A stretch of DNA of 64,000 bases. It comes from Solimonas sp047605265 (GTDB taxonomy: Bacteria > Pseudomonadota > Gammaproteobacteria > Nevskiales > Nevskiaceae). Shown one piece after another: positions 54,996 through 63,938 of this stretch. The notes under the pieces were generated by a model. It worked only from the letters and a program-made list of their open reading frames with translations, did no database searches and was not told where the DNA came from. The stretch lies in NCBI GenBank assembly GCA_047605265.1, contig JASGFY010000009.1, forward strand, positions 1 to 64,000. Direction: 5' to 3'. The translations under genes and the position numbers were made by a program. Position 1 is the first letter of the stretch. Each line of letters opens with the position of its first letter.

Positions 54996-56294
54996 CTAGC
55001 GCAGCTGCTCCGCTTCGTACACCGCCCCGCGCCCCGCGTCGTACTGCCCTTCCCACTTCGCGATCACCAGCGCCGCCAGCGAGTTGCCGACCACGTTCAG
55101 CGCGGTGCGCGCCATGTCGAGGATGCGGTCGATGCCGGCGATGAAGGCCAGGCCCTCGAGCGGGATGCCGACGCTGCCGAGCGTTGCCAGCAACACGACG
55201 AACGACACGCCGGGCACGCCGGCGATGCCTTTCGAGGTCACCATCAGCGTCAGCACGAGCACGACCTGCTGCATCAGCGTCAGCTCGATGCCGTACAGCT
55301 GCGCGAGGAACAGCGCGGCGATGCTCTGGTACAGCGTCGAGCCGTCGAGGTTGAACGAGTAGCCGGTCGGGATCACGAAGCTGGCGATCGGCTGCGGCGC
55401 GCCGTAGGCGGTCATCTTTTCCATGATGCGCGGCAGCACCGTCTCCGAGCTCGCGGTCGAATAGGCGAGGATCAGTTCGTCCTTGAGCATGCGGATCAGG
55501 CGGACGATGCTGAAGCCGAACAGGCGTGCGACGGCGCCGAGCACGACCAGCGCGAAAAAGAAGATCGCCGCGTAGACCAGCGCGACCAGCTTGGCGAGCG
55601 GCAGCAGCGAGGCGAAGCCGAAGGTCGCGACCGTCACCGCGATCAGCGCGAACACGCCGACTGGCGCGTAGCGCATGACCATGTGCGTGACCTTGAACAT
55701 GGTTTCGGAAATGCTGCGGAAGGTCTGCACGAGCGGATCGCGGTGCGCCGCCGGCAGCGTCGACAGCGCCAGGCCGAAGATCACCGAGAAGAAGATGATC
55801 GGCAGCATCTCGCCTTTGACGAGGGCCTCGAAGACGTTCGCCGGAATGAGGCTGAGGATCGTCGCCACCAGGCTGTGCGGGCCGTGCTGGACGGCTTCGG
55901 TGGTGCGCTGGTACTGCGAGATGTCGGTCGCCGTCAGCTGCCGCATGTCGATGCCGGCGCCGGGCTGGAAGGCATCGGCGAAGAACAGACCGACGACGAT
56001 CGCGACGGTGGTGATGATCTCGAAGTAGACGATGGTCTTGAAGCCGATGCGCCCCAGTTTCTTCGCGTCGCCGACGCCGGCGATGCCGACGATCAGCGAG
56101 GAGATGACGATCGGCACGACGATCATCTTGATCAGGCGGATGAAGATCTGCCCGGCCGGCGTCAGGAAGTTGACGATCAGCCAGCCGCGCGCGCCGCTTT
56201 CCGCGCCCATCGTGTGCAGCGCGCTGCCGGCGGCGATGCCGAGCACGAGCGCGATGAGGATTTGCCAGGCGAGGCTGAGGCGGGGCAGGCGCAT
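54996..56294 (-). CDS. Dicarboxylate/amino acid:cation symporter (DAACS family)
   Basis: 432 residues, GltP/DctA type. LILAYSTASSETVLPRIMEK (serine-rich motif, hairpin 1), PTGYSFNLDGSTLYQSIAAL (TM7 substrate/sodium site), and SKGIAGVPGVSFVVLLATLG (hairpin 2) are all present; the last helix region LDMARTALNVVGNSLAALVI also matches. It imports glutamate, aspartate or C4-dicarboxylates with Na or H. Start ATG 56294 (MRLPRLSLAWQILIAL); the longer frame upstream is not homologous. Confidence 0.94.
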   Translation of the reverse strand: MRLPRLSLAWQILIALVLGIAAGSALHTMGAESGARGWLIVNFLTPAGQIFIRLIKMIVVPIVISSLIVGIAGVGDAKKLGRIGFKTIVYFEIITTVAIVVGLFFADAFQPGAGIDMRQLTATDISQYQRTTEAVQHGPHSLVATILSLIPANVFEALVKGEMLPIIFFSVIFGLALSTLPAAHRDPLVQTFRSISETMFKVTHMVMRYAPVGVFALIAVTVATFGFASLLPLAKLVALVYAAIFFFALVVLGAVARLFGFSIVRLIRMLKDELILAYSTASSETVLPRIMEKMTAYGAPQPIASFVIPTGYSFNLDGSTLYQSIAALFLAQLYGIELTLMQQVVLVLTLMVTSKGIAGVPGVSFVVLLATLGSVGIPLEGLAFIAGIDRILDMARTALNVVGNSLAALVIAKWEGQYDAGRGAVYEAEQLR

Positions 56295-56490
56295 GAGTGA
56301 CGGATCCTGAGGATGCGAAGGGGCGAGGGTCGGTCCCACCATAAAAAGCCCGCGGGCCCGGACGCAAATCCGGGTCGGCGGCGGATGAGGTCGGCCCGCA
56401 AGATGCGGGCCGGGTTTGGAACCGGGCAGGCGCGGAAAGCCGCGCAGTGGCGGAGCGCGCGGAAGCCGTCCCCGCAACGGATGACGGGCT

Positions 56491-58980
56491 CTAGTGTGTT
56501 GCGCCGTCCTGGCCGTCGGCCGGTGCGTTCTTCACGTACAGATCGAGCCAGCGGTTCATCTCCCACAGCGTGTGCAGCACCGATTCGCGCGCGCGGTAGC
56601 CGTGCGCCTCCTCGGGCAGCTGCACGTAGCGCGCGGTCGCGCCGTTGCCCTTGAGGGCGGCGTAGAAGCGCTCGCTCTGGATCGGAAAGGTGCCCGAGTT
56701 GTCGTCGGCCATGCCGTGGATCAGCAGGATCGGGTGCTTGAGCCGGTCGGCGAACGTGAACGGGCTCATCTGCGCGTACGTGTCGGTCGCTTCCCAGTAC
56801 GTGCGCTGCTCGGCCTGGAAGCCGAACGGCGTCAGCGTGCGGTTGTACGCGCCGGAGCGGGCGATGCCGGCGCGGAACAGGTCGCTGTGCGCGAGTAGGT
56901 TCGCCGTCATGAACGCGCCGTAGCTGTGCCCGCCGATGGCGATGCGCCGGCGGTCGGCGACGCCGAGCGCGACGACGGCGTCGACCGCCGCCTGCGCGTC
57001 GGCGACCAGCTGCTCGATGTACGTGTCGTTCGGCTCCGCGCCGTTCGCGCCGATGATCGGCATGCTCGGATTGTCGAAGACCGCGTAGCCCTGCGTCAGC
57101 AGGAACAGTGGGCTGGCGCCGGCCGGCCGCGTGAAGCGGTTGCCGCGATCGACGATCTGTCCGGCGACGGTCGCGTCGGTGAACTCGGCGGGATAGGCCC
57201 ACATCAGCATCGGCAGCGGACCGTCGCGCCGGACGTCGTAGTCGGCCGGCAGGTACAGCGTGCCGGACAGCTTGACGCCGTCGGCACGCCGGTAGGCGAT
57301 TAGCTGCTTCGTCACGCCGGCGAACTGCGGCGCCGGATCGGCGAACGCGGTTAGCGGCCGCAATGCCTGATCGGCGGGCGCGTCGAGCGAGTGCAGGTAG
57401 TAATTCGGCACGTCGCTGCCGCTCTCGCGGCGCGTGATCAGCGTGCGGCCGTCGCCGCCGGCGAGCGCGACGACGCTTTCGTAGTACGGCGCCTGCGCCT
57501 GCCACAGGCGCGTGCTCCTGCCGCTGGCGAGGTCGAGCGCGGCGAGGAACGGGAATTCGCCGTCGCGCGTGGCGCCGTCGCCGCGCAGCAGCACGCCGCG
57601 GCCGTCGGCGGTGAACTGCAGGACGGCGTGGCCGGCGGCATTGCTCTCCATGAGCGGATCGCCGGGATCGTTGTAGCGGTCCTGGTAGTTGCGCTGTCCG
57701 ATCACGCGCGCCCGGCCGGGCCGGCGCGGCGACACGACGAGGCGCGTCTCGTGCCGCGTGTTCCACCAGCGCGTTGTCACCAGCGCCGCATCGTCGCGGC
57801 CCCAGGCGATGTCGCGGTAGCGTTCGGGCAGATCGGCCAGCTTGCGCGGCGCCGCCTCGAACGGGGCGGCGAGCAGATAGAGACGATCATGCGTCGCGAC
57901 CTTGCTGCGCGGATCGCCGCCGTCCTGGGCTTCGGCCCACAGCAGCGTCGCCGGTGCGTCGCTGCGCCATTCGATGGCGCGCGGGCCGGTGACGACGGCG
58001 TCGAACGGCGGCGGTAGGTCTTCGGCCAGCGGGCGATCGACGATCGTGCGCACGACGCGTCCCTGCCGGTCGCTGACGAGGAACTCGGTTGGAAAGCGCG
58101 ACGACGGCACGAGATAGCTGTACGGCCGGTGCTGGCGCGCGAGCAGCAGGTAACGGCCGTCGGGCGACACGTCGACGTCGGCGATGACGGCCGGACTGCC
58201 GATGTCGCGCGTCGTGCCGTCGAGGCCGATCTGTTGCAGTTGGCTGGTGAAGTAGTAGTCGAACAGGGCTTCGTCGTGCGGGTCCTTGAGCAGGTCTTCG
58301 TACGTGCGGGCGGGCGCGGCCTTGCCGCCGCTCTGCTGGATGATCGGGCCGCCCGGCGCCGCGGCCCCGGCCGGCGGCGCCCCGCGCGCGGCGACGACGC
58401 TGCAGACGATCAGCCCGGCGCTGTCGGGCAGCCAGCGGTAGGCGCGGCCGAACGCGGCGTTGAGATGGCCGGCGCCGACGCGGTGCGCGTCGCCGCTGTC
58501 AGTGGCGACCAGCCACAGTTCGAGGCCGGCCGGCGTATCGAGCGCCAGCGCGAGCCAGTGGCCGTCGGGCGACCACGAGGGATCGATGAAGCGCGCGCTG
58601 TCCGGCAGCCGGACGCGGCGCTGCGATCCGTCGCCGATGTCCTCCAGCGTCACGCTGTTGAGCCAGGCGCTGCGCGCTTCGCCGGGGCCGTTGTTGCGCG
58701 GATTGATGCGGTAGCCCGCCAGACGCAGCACCGGTTCGGCGAGCGCCGCGATCGTCGGCAGGTTTTCGCGGCCGAGGATCGCCAGCCGTCGGTGCTGACG
58801 GTCGACGCTGACGGCCGGTGTCGGCGCGGCATCGAGGATCTCCGGAATCGGGGCGGGCGGCAGCCGGTAGCCGGACGGCTCGCCGGCGCGAACGGCGACG
58901 GCGCCGCAGGCCAGCAGGCCGCCCAGGATCAGAGGGCGCAAGCGGCGGAGCATGAAAGGATGGCGCATGGGGCGGGTCAT
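56491..58980 (-). CDS. S9-family (prolyl oligopeptidase-type) serine peptidase, exported
   Basis: 829 residues: signal peptide (LRRLRPLILGGLLACGAVAV), a seven-bladed propeller (about 60-560) and a C-terminal alpha/beta hydrolase (about 570-815). Catalytic Ser is in AIGGHSYGAFMTANLLAHSD, Asp in LLIHGMADDNSGTFPIQSER and His in QLPEEAHGYRARESVLHTLW. FIDPSWSPDGHWLALALDTP and DVDVSPDGRYLLLARQ are propeller repeats. It resembles secreted glutamyl-endopeptidase-like S9 enzymes. Starts at ATG 58980, 58968 or 58953 all keep the signal peptide. Confidence 0.9.
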   Translation of the reverse strand: MTRPMRHPFMLRRLRPLILGGLLACGAVAVRAGEPSGYRLPPAPIPEILDAAPTPAVSVDRQHRRLAILGRENLPTIAALAEPVLRLAGYRINPRNNGPGEARSAWLNSVTLEDIGDGSQRRVRLPDSARFIDPSWSPDGHWLALALDTPAGLELWLVATDSGDAHRVGAGHLNAAFGRAYRWLPDSAGLIVCSVVAARGAPPAGAAAPGGPIIQQSGGKAAPARTYEDLLKDPHDEALFDYYFTSQLQQIGLDGTTRDIGSPAVIADVDVSPDGRYLLLARQHRPYSYLVPSSRFPTEFLVSDRQGRVVRTIVDRPLAEDLPPPFDAVVTGPRAIEWRSDAPATLLWAEAQDGGDPRSKVATHDRLYLLAAPFEAAPRKLADLPERYRDIAWGRDDAALVTTRWWNTRHETRLVVSPRRPGRARVIGQRNYQDRYNDPGDPLMESNAAGHAVLQFTADGRGVLLRGDGATRDGEFPFLAALDLASGRSTRLWQAQAPYYESVVALAGGDGRTLITRRESGSDVPNYYLHSLDAPADQALRPLTAFADPAPQFAGVTKQLIAYRRADGVKLSGTLYLPADYDVRRDGPLPMLMWAYPAEFTDATVAGQIVDRGNRFTRPAGASPLFLLTQGYAVFDNPSMPIIGANGAEPNDTYIEQLVADAQAAVDAVVALGVADRRRIAIGGHSYGAFMTANLLAHSDLFRAGIARSGAYNRTLTPFGFQAEQRTYWEATDTYAQMSPFTFADRLKHPILLIHGMADDNSGTFPIQSERFYAALKGNGATARYVQLPEEAHGYRARESVLHTLWEMNRWLDLYVKNAPADGQDGATH

Positions 58981-59035
58981 GAAGGTTGATAGAAGCGGAA
59001 GGTAGTGTCGTCTGCCGCTCAGGGGCGTGACAACG

Positions 59036-59064
59036 AAAAAGCCCGCACCGGTTCCGGTGCGGGC
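59036..59064 (-). terminator. Intrinsic terminator of the SBBP-repeat gene
   Basis: On the minus strand GCCCGCACCGG...CCGGTGCGGGC (59041-59064) is followed by TTTTT (59040-59036), 20 bases after the stop at 59084. Confidence 0.9.
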
Positions 59065-59083
59065 CTGTGGCCGACCGCGCTGT

Positions 59084-61993
59084 TCAAGCCGCGCGCCGGC
59101 GCCGCAACAGCGCTGCGCTTCCGAGCATCAGCAGCAGGCCGCCGCCGAGCGCGCCGCCGCCGCTCTTCGAGCTGTTGGTCGACGAGCCGGTGCCGGTCAG
59201 CGTCAACGACACGGTGTCCGGGCTGGAACTGCTGTCGCTGACGATCGTGACCGTGCCGGAAAAAGTGCCGGCCGACGTCGCCGTGGCGCTGACGGTGATC
59301 GTGCAGCTGCTGCCGGCGGCGAGGCTGGTCACGCAATCGCTGCTCTGCGCGAAGATGCCGTCGACGGTGACGCTGGAAATCGTCACCGTGTCGTCGCCGA
59401 CGTTGGTCACGGTCATGGCCTGCTCTACGCTGTCGCCGACCGCGACGCTGCCGAAGGCGATCGCGGTGGTCGACAGCTCCAGCGGTGTGCCGGTGGCGCT
59501 CAGGTCAATGGACACCGTGGTGTCGTCGCCGGTCGTGACCGACAGCGTGCCCGAGCTGCTGCCGGCCGCCGACGGCGTGGCGGTGACGGTGAGCGTGCAG
59601 CTGTCATCGGTGCTCGAGTCGTCGGTGGCGGCCAGCGTCGTGCCGGTGCACGCGTCGCTGGCGACCGCGAAGTCGCTGCTGCTCGTGGCGGCCGATGCGA
59701 TCGTGACCGCGTCGTCGCTGGTGTTGGTGACCGTGACGGTGGTGGCGTCGCTCGTGACGCCGATCACGACGTTGCCGAAATCGATCGTGTTGGGCGAGAG
59801 GCTGATCGGATTGAACGCAAGCTTGTACAGATAGTTCGCGTAATAGGTGGCGGCCGTGCTGTTGCTGGTCTGGTAGGCGCCCGACGTCGTCGGAAAGTCG
59901 GTCGACAGGGTCTGGCCCGTGCCGTATACCGCGTTGCCCGCGAAGCCCATCCCATATCCGCGATCGGTACTGCCGCCGCCGAGGAAGGTCGAATACTTCA
60001 GCGTACTGCCGTCCTTGCTCAGCTTGAACACGACGGTGTCGTAGCCGCCGTTGCCCGAAGTCTGATAGGCGTCCGACGTCGTCGGGAACAGGGTGGAGCC
60101 GGCGTACGAATAGCCGAAACCGTAGGCGTAGCCGTAGTCGTCGACGGCCAGGCCGTAGAGATATTCGTAGCTGGAACCGCCGATATAGGTCGAGTAGACC
60201 AGTCCGGAAAGGTCGGTCTTCAGCTTGCTGACATACATGTCCGTGTACGCGGTGCTCGACGAAGCGTTGCTGCGCGTGGTCTGGTAGGCGCTGCTGGTCA
60301 CCGGAAAATCCGTGCTGGCCGTGTAGCCGGCGACATAGACGTATCCCGAGTCATCGACGGCGAGGCCGCCATAGTTGTCCTCCTCGGCCGAGCCGCCGAT
60401 GTAGGTGGCGTAGGTCACGCTGCTGGCATCGGCGCTGAGCTTGGCGACGAAGCTATCGTAATCGCCGGCGAGGCTGGTCTGCAGCGCCGAAGCCGTCACC
60501 GGGAAATCGCTGGAACTGGTGATGCCGGCGACATAGACGGCGCCGGCGCTGTCGACCTTCAGCGAGTTGTCGTAGATGTACTCGTACTCGCTGCCGCCTA
60601 GCAGCGTCGAGAACACGAGGCTGGAACCGCTGGCGTCGAGCCGCAGGACGACGGCGTCGCCGCTGCCGCTCAGCGCCGTCTGGTAGGCTCCGCTGGTCGT
60701 CGGGAAATCGCTGGAGCCGGTGTAGCCGCCGAGGTAGACCGAGCCGTCGTCGGCCAGCGCGAGCGAGCGCAGATAGTCCGAGCCCGAGCCGCCGATGTAG
60801 GTCGAGTAGGTCAGGCTCGAGCCGTCGGCGCTGAGCTTGGCCGCGAAACCGTCGTAGGAGCCGCCGCCGCTCGTCGTCTGGTAGCTGCCCGAGGTGACCG
60901 GAAAGTCCGACGATGCCGTATAGCCGATGATGTAGGCGGCGCCTTCGTCGTCGACCGCGATCGCGCGGCCATAGTCGGCTCCGGAGCCGCCGATGTAGGT
61001 CGAGTACTCGAGGCTGGAACCGTCGTCGCTGACCTTGGTGACGAAAACATCGTAGCCGCTGTCGAGCGCCGTCTGGTAGGCGCCGCTGGTCGTCGGGTAG
61101 TCGGTGGAGGTCGTGTAGCCGATGACGTAGGCAGCGCCGTCCCCGTCGACCGCGATGCCGCGACCGTAGTCGGCGCCGGTGCCGGAGCCGCCGAGATACG
61201 TCGAATAGTCCAGCGTCGGATCGATCACCAGCGGCTGGCTGCGATCGTAGTCGCCGAGCGCGAACGCCACTTCCTGTCCGGCGCCGATCTTGAACGCCCC
61301 CTCGACCGGCTGGCGCTGCCCGTCGCGCTCCTGATAGACCACCGGCTTGTGCTGCACGAGTTCTCCGCCGGCGGCGGCGATGTGCAGATTGCCGTCGGCA
61401 TCGACGCTGAGCCGGTCGGCGCCGGCGAACCGCAGGCGGATGGCGTCCGGCGACTTGCCCGGCGCGACGACGAAGTCGTATTCGAGCTGGCTCTGGTTGC
61501 CGTGATAGACGAGATCGACGCCGTCGTAGACGTTGGCGTAGCGCACACGCCCGACGTGCTCGACGTTGCGCTTCCACTGCGCCTTGTCAGTGCCGTGCAG
61601 ATAGTTGCTGTGGCCGGCCAGCGGCTGTTCGCCGCTGATCGCGCTGGCGGTCCGCGCGTCGACGAGCTGCATGCGCAGGCTCGTCGCGGCCGGTGCCCGA
61701 TCGGGCGAGCCGGACGGCCGCAGCAGGTCGATAATCGCTTCCTGGCCGGTCAGGAACAGGCCGTAGCCGGCGCCGCGCGCGAGGAAGCGCACGTCGGCGT
61801 CCGCCTGGCCGTCGTTGCGCTCGAAGTAGAGGGGAATCTGCCCATAGCGCGCCAGCTGCGGCTGGCCCGCCGCGCGTGGAGCAGGGATGCCGCGCGGGCT
61901 TGCCGCGTGTGTGGCCTGCGCCAGATAGACGCCCGCCGCTGCCAGCGGAATCGCGAGTGCCATGCCTGTGAACACGGCGGTGCTGCGTTTCAT
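59084..61993 (-). CDS. SBBP-repeat surface protein with GlyGly-CTERM sorting tail
   Basis: 969 residues. ATG 61993 (MKRSTAVFTGMALAIPLAAA) is preceded by GGGAG and begins a signal peptide. An N-terminal domain (about 45-270; YLHGTDKAQWKRNVEHVGRV, YDGVDLVYHGNQSQLEYDFV) is followed by seven SBBP beta-propeller-type repeats, each about YSTYIGGSG...VAGYT.SSDFP.TS.AYQT, and then two Ig-like ASPM/SPD-2/Hydin-type domains (about 690-900). The tail SSKSGGGALGGGLLLMLGSA ALLRRRRAA fits GlyGly-CTERM, a signal for rhombosortase processing in type II secretion. Ser/Thr-rich; likely an adhesin or surface coat. Confidence 0.88.
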   Translation of the reverse strand: MKRSTAVFTGMALAIPLAAAGVYLAQATHAASPRGIPAPRAAGQPQLARYGQIPLYFERNDGQADADVRFLARGAGYGLFLTGQEAIIDLLRPSGSPDRAPAATSLRMQLVDARTASAISGEQPLAGHSNYLHGTDKAQWKRNVEHVGRVRYANVYDGVDLVYHGNQSQLEYDFVVAPGKSPDAIRLRFAGADRLSVDADGNLHIAAAGGELVQHKPVVYQERDGQRQPVEGAFKIGAGQEVAFALGDYDRSQPLVIDPTLDYSTYLGGSGTGADYGRGIAVDGDGAAYVIGYTTSTDYPTTSGAYQTALDSGYDVFVTKVSDDGSSLEYSTYIGGSGADYGRAIAVDDEGAAYIIGYTASSDFPVTSGSYQTTSGGGSYDGFAAKLSADGSSLTYSTYIGGSGSDYLRSLALADDGSVYLGGYTGSSDFPTTSGAYQTALSGSGDAVVLRLDASGSSLVFSTLLGGSEYEYIYDNSLKVDSAGAVYVAGITSSSDFPVTASALQTSLAGDYDSFVAKLSADASSVTYATYIGGSAEEDNYGGLAVDDSGYVYVAGYTASTDFPVTSSAYQTTRSNASSSTAYTDMYVSKLKTDLSGLVYSTYIGGSSYEYLYGLAVDDYGYAYGFGYSYAGSTLFPTTSDAYQTSGNGGYDTVVFKLSKDGSTLKYSTFLGGGSTDRGYGMGFAGNAVYGTGQTLSTDFPTTSGAYQTSNSTAATYYANYLYKLAFNPISLSPNTIDFGNVVIGVTSDATTVTVTNTSDDAVTIASAATSSSDFAVASDACTGTTLAATDDSSTDDSCTLTVTATPSAAGSSSGTLSVTTGDDTTVSIDLSATGTPLELSTTAIAFGSVAVGDSVEQAMTVTNVGDDTVTISSVTVDGIFAQSSDCVTSLAAGSSCTITVSATATSAGTFSGTVTIVSDSSSSPDTVSLTLTGTGSSTNSSKSGGGALGGGLLLMLGSAALLRRRRAA

Positions 61994-62142
61994 GCCCATC
62001 ACTCCCATTTATGTGCGGCGGCGCCGGTGCGGCGTCCCGGTTCATCTGCGTGCGGCGGCCGCACTTCTGCCGTACAGCCGTCCGTTCCGCTTCTAGATGC
62101 GCGACGGCGAAAGTTCCGCCATTGGTTGCCGCGCGGTGCCTC

Positions 62143-62192
62143 GGACTGGATTTCGGCCACGGCCGGCGGACTGGATTTCGGCCACGGCCGGC
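62143..62192 (+). repeat. Exact 25-bp tandem repeat before the ECF sigma gene
   Basis: The unit GGACTGGATTTCGGCCACGG followed by CCGGC occurs at 62143-62167 and again at 62168-62192 without any change. It lies about 100 bases upstream of the ECF sigma start and about 150 bases upstream of the divergent surface-protein gene, so it may be a regulator site or a recent duplication. Confidence 0.7.
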
Positions 62193-62294
62193 CATTAAAG
62201 TCGCTGCCCGACGGGACCCCCACGCCGCACGCGCGCACAAGGATCGGCACGGCTATTGCTAAGGTCCGGAGGTTCGACCGGAGGAGTTCGCTCG

Positions 62295-62885
62295 ATGTTG
62301 CAGGTCTCGAATGCGCGCGCAACGTGGCTCGCGCAGCAGGTGTTGCCGCACGAGGCGGCGCTGCGCGGCTGGCTGCGGAGCCGGACCGCGCTGGTGATGG
62401 AAGTCGACGACGTGGTGCAGGAAACCTATGCGGTGCTTGCCGGCCTCGAAGACGTCAGCGGCATCCTGAATCCGCGGGCGTACATGTTCACGGTCGCCAA
62501 CAACATCATCCTGCAGAATCTGCGCCGCTCGCGCATCGTGCCGATCGAAAGCCTGTCCGAAGCCGAGCAGTGCAGCCTGCAGGATCACGGCCCGACGCCG
62601 GAACAGCGCGTGTCGAGCCAGCAGGAGCTGCGGCGCATCGGACGCCTGCTCGCGCAGCTGCCGCCGAAGTGCCGCGAGGTGTTCATGCTGCGCCGGATCG
62701 ACGGACTGTCGCAGCGCGAAATTGCGACGAAGGTGGGGATTTCGGAGAATACCGTCGAGAAGCACGTGGCCAAGGGGCTGCGCCTGCTGATGGGAGCCAT
62801 GGCCGCGGGGGCGGCCGACGAAGCGGTGACAGAAGGGATCGAGTCGCGTGGGTATGCTTGGAAGAAACGGAATTCCGTCGATTGA
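62295..62885 (+). CDS. ECF-type RNA polymerase sigma factor (FecI-like)
   Basis: 196 residues. Sigma region 2: MEVDDVVQETYAVLAGLED and NPRAYMFTVANNIILQNLRR. Sigma region 4: LPPKCREVFMLRRIDGLSQR then EIATKVGISENTVEKHVAKG. It directs polymerase to promoters of a TonB receptor system, held or activated through FecR. ATG 62295 follows GGAGGAG; the frame upstream lacks homology. The end overlaps FecR, so translation is coupled. The next receptor starts at 63939, completing a FecI/FecR/FecA-type set. Confidence 0.92.
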   Translation: MLQVSNARATWLAQQVLPHEAALRGWLRSRTALVMEVDDVVQETYAVLAGLEDVSGILNPRAYMFTVANNIILQNLRRSRIVPIESLSEAEQCSLQDHGPTPEQRVSSQQELRRIGRLLAQLPPKCREVFMLRRIDGLSQREIATKVGISENTVEKHVAKGLRLLMGAMAAGAADEAVTEGIESRGYAWKKRNSVD

Positions 62886-63840
62886 CGAACAGGCCGCCGA
62901 CTGGGTCGCGCAGCTTGACCGCAGTGGGCTGGATGCCGGTCAGAACGCCGAGCTCGAGCGCTGGCTGGCGGCCGATACGCGGCACTTTGGCGCGTTCGCG
63001 CGCGCGCGCGCCGTTTTCGCGAGCCTCGATCGCGCGCCGGCGCTCGGGCCGGATTTCGATCCCGGACAGTACGCGCCGGTCGCCGAGGCCGCGCCGGCGA
63101 CAGCCGTCGATCATGGCCGGCGCCGCCTGCTGGTCGGCGGGGCGATGGCCGCCGGCCTCGTGTTCGGGACCGGCCTCAGCGTGTCGGTCTGGCGCGACGG
63201 TCGCTACGCGACAGCGCTCGGCGAAGTGCGCCGCGTGCCGCTGGCCGACGGCTCCGTCATCACGCTGAATACGGCGACGCGCATCAAGGTCGCCTTCACG
63301 CAGACGCTGCGCCGCATCGAACTGCTGCAGGGCGAGGCACTGTTCGACATCAGCCGCCACGCCGGTCCGCCGCTGCAGGTCGTCATCGGCGCCGTCTCGC
63401 TGCTGGCGAGCGGCGCCAGGTTCAACGTGCGCCGCAACGGCCGCTCGGCGATGAACCTGATCGTCCGCGACGGCATCGTCAAGCTGCACGGCGGCGAAGC
63501 CGTGCCGGACATGACCGTCGGCGCCAATGTCGAGGCGCAGGTCGGTGACGACGGCCGCGTGACGGCGCGCCGCGACATCGCCCCAGCGCAGGCCGAGCGC
63601 AAGCTCGCGTGGCGCGACGGCATGATCGCCTTCCAGGGCGAGACGCTCGCGCAGGCCGCCGCCGAGTTCGCGCGCTACAGCGATCGCCGCATCGTCATTC
63701 GCGACGCTTCCGTCGGCACGCGCACCGTCACCGGCTTGTTCTCGGCGACCAATCCGACGGGTTTCGCGCGCGCGATCGCCACCAGTTATGCCCTGCGCCT
63801 GCAGGTTTCCGACGACATGCTGCTGCTGTCGGCCGCATAA
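62848..63840 (+). CDS. FecR-family anti-sigma/signal protein
   Basis: 330 residues from GTG 62848, or 328 from ATG 62854. N-terminal DUF4880 region (DEQAADWVAQLDRSGLDAGQ, FGAFARARAVFASL) binds the sigma factor, one membrane helix (RRLLVGGAMAAGLVFGTGLS, about 92-112), a periplasmic FecR domain (VPLADGSVITLNTATRIKVA, IELLQGEALFDISRH) and a secretin/TonB-like STN tail (FQGETLAQAAAEFARYSDRR). It relays the receptor signal to the sigma factor. Overlap with the sigma gene is 38 bases. Confidence 0.92.
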   Translation: MGMLGRNGIPSIDEQAADWVAQLDRSGLDAGQNAELERWLAADTRHFGAFARARAVFASLDRAPALGPDFDPGQYAPVAEAAPATAVDHGRRRLLVGGAMAAGLVFGTGLSVSVWRDGRYATALGEVRRVPLADGSVITLNTATRIKVAFTQTLRRIELLQGEALFDISRHAGPPLQVVIGAVSLLASGARFNVRRNGRSAMNLIVRDGIVKLHGGEAVPDMTVGANVEAQVGDDGRVTARRDIAPAQAERKLAWRDGMIAFQGETLAQAAAEFARYSDRRIVIRDASVGTRTVTGLFSATNPTGFARAIATSYALRLQVSDDMLLLSAA

Positions 63841-63848
63841 AGTCCTCG

Positions 63849-63868
63849 CGGGAGTGGCGGAACTCCCG
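63849..63868 (+). other. Small hairpin between fecR and the TonB receptor
   Basis: CGGGAGT (63849-63855) and ACTCCCG (63862-63868) form a 7-bp stem with a 6-nt loop just after the FecR stop. Without T-run, so processing or attenuation rather than full termination. Confidence 0.35.
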
Positions 63869-63938
63869 AAGCCAAGCATCAAAGCTCCTGACCGGCGCCT
63901 GCGGGCCCGGACCCAGACGGGACTATAGGGAGCGCGTT

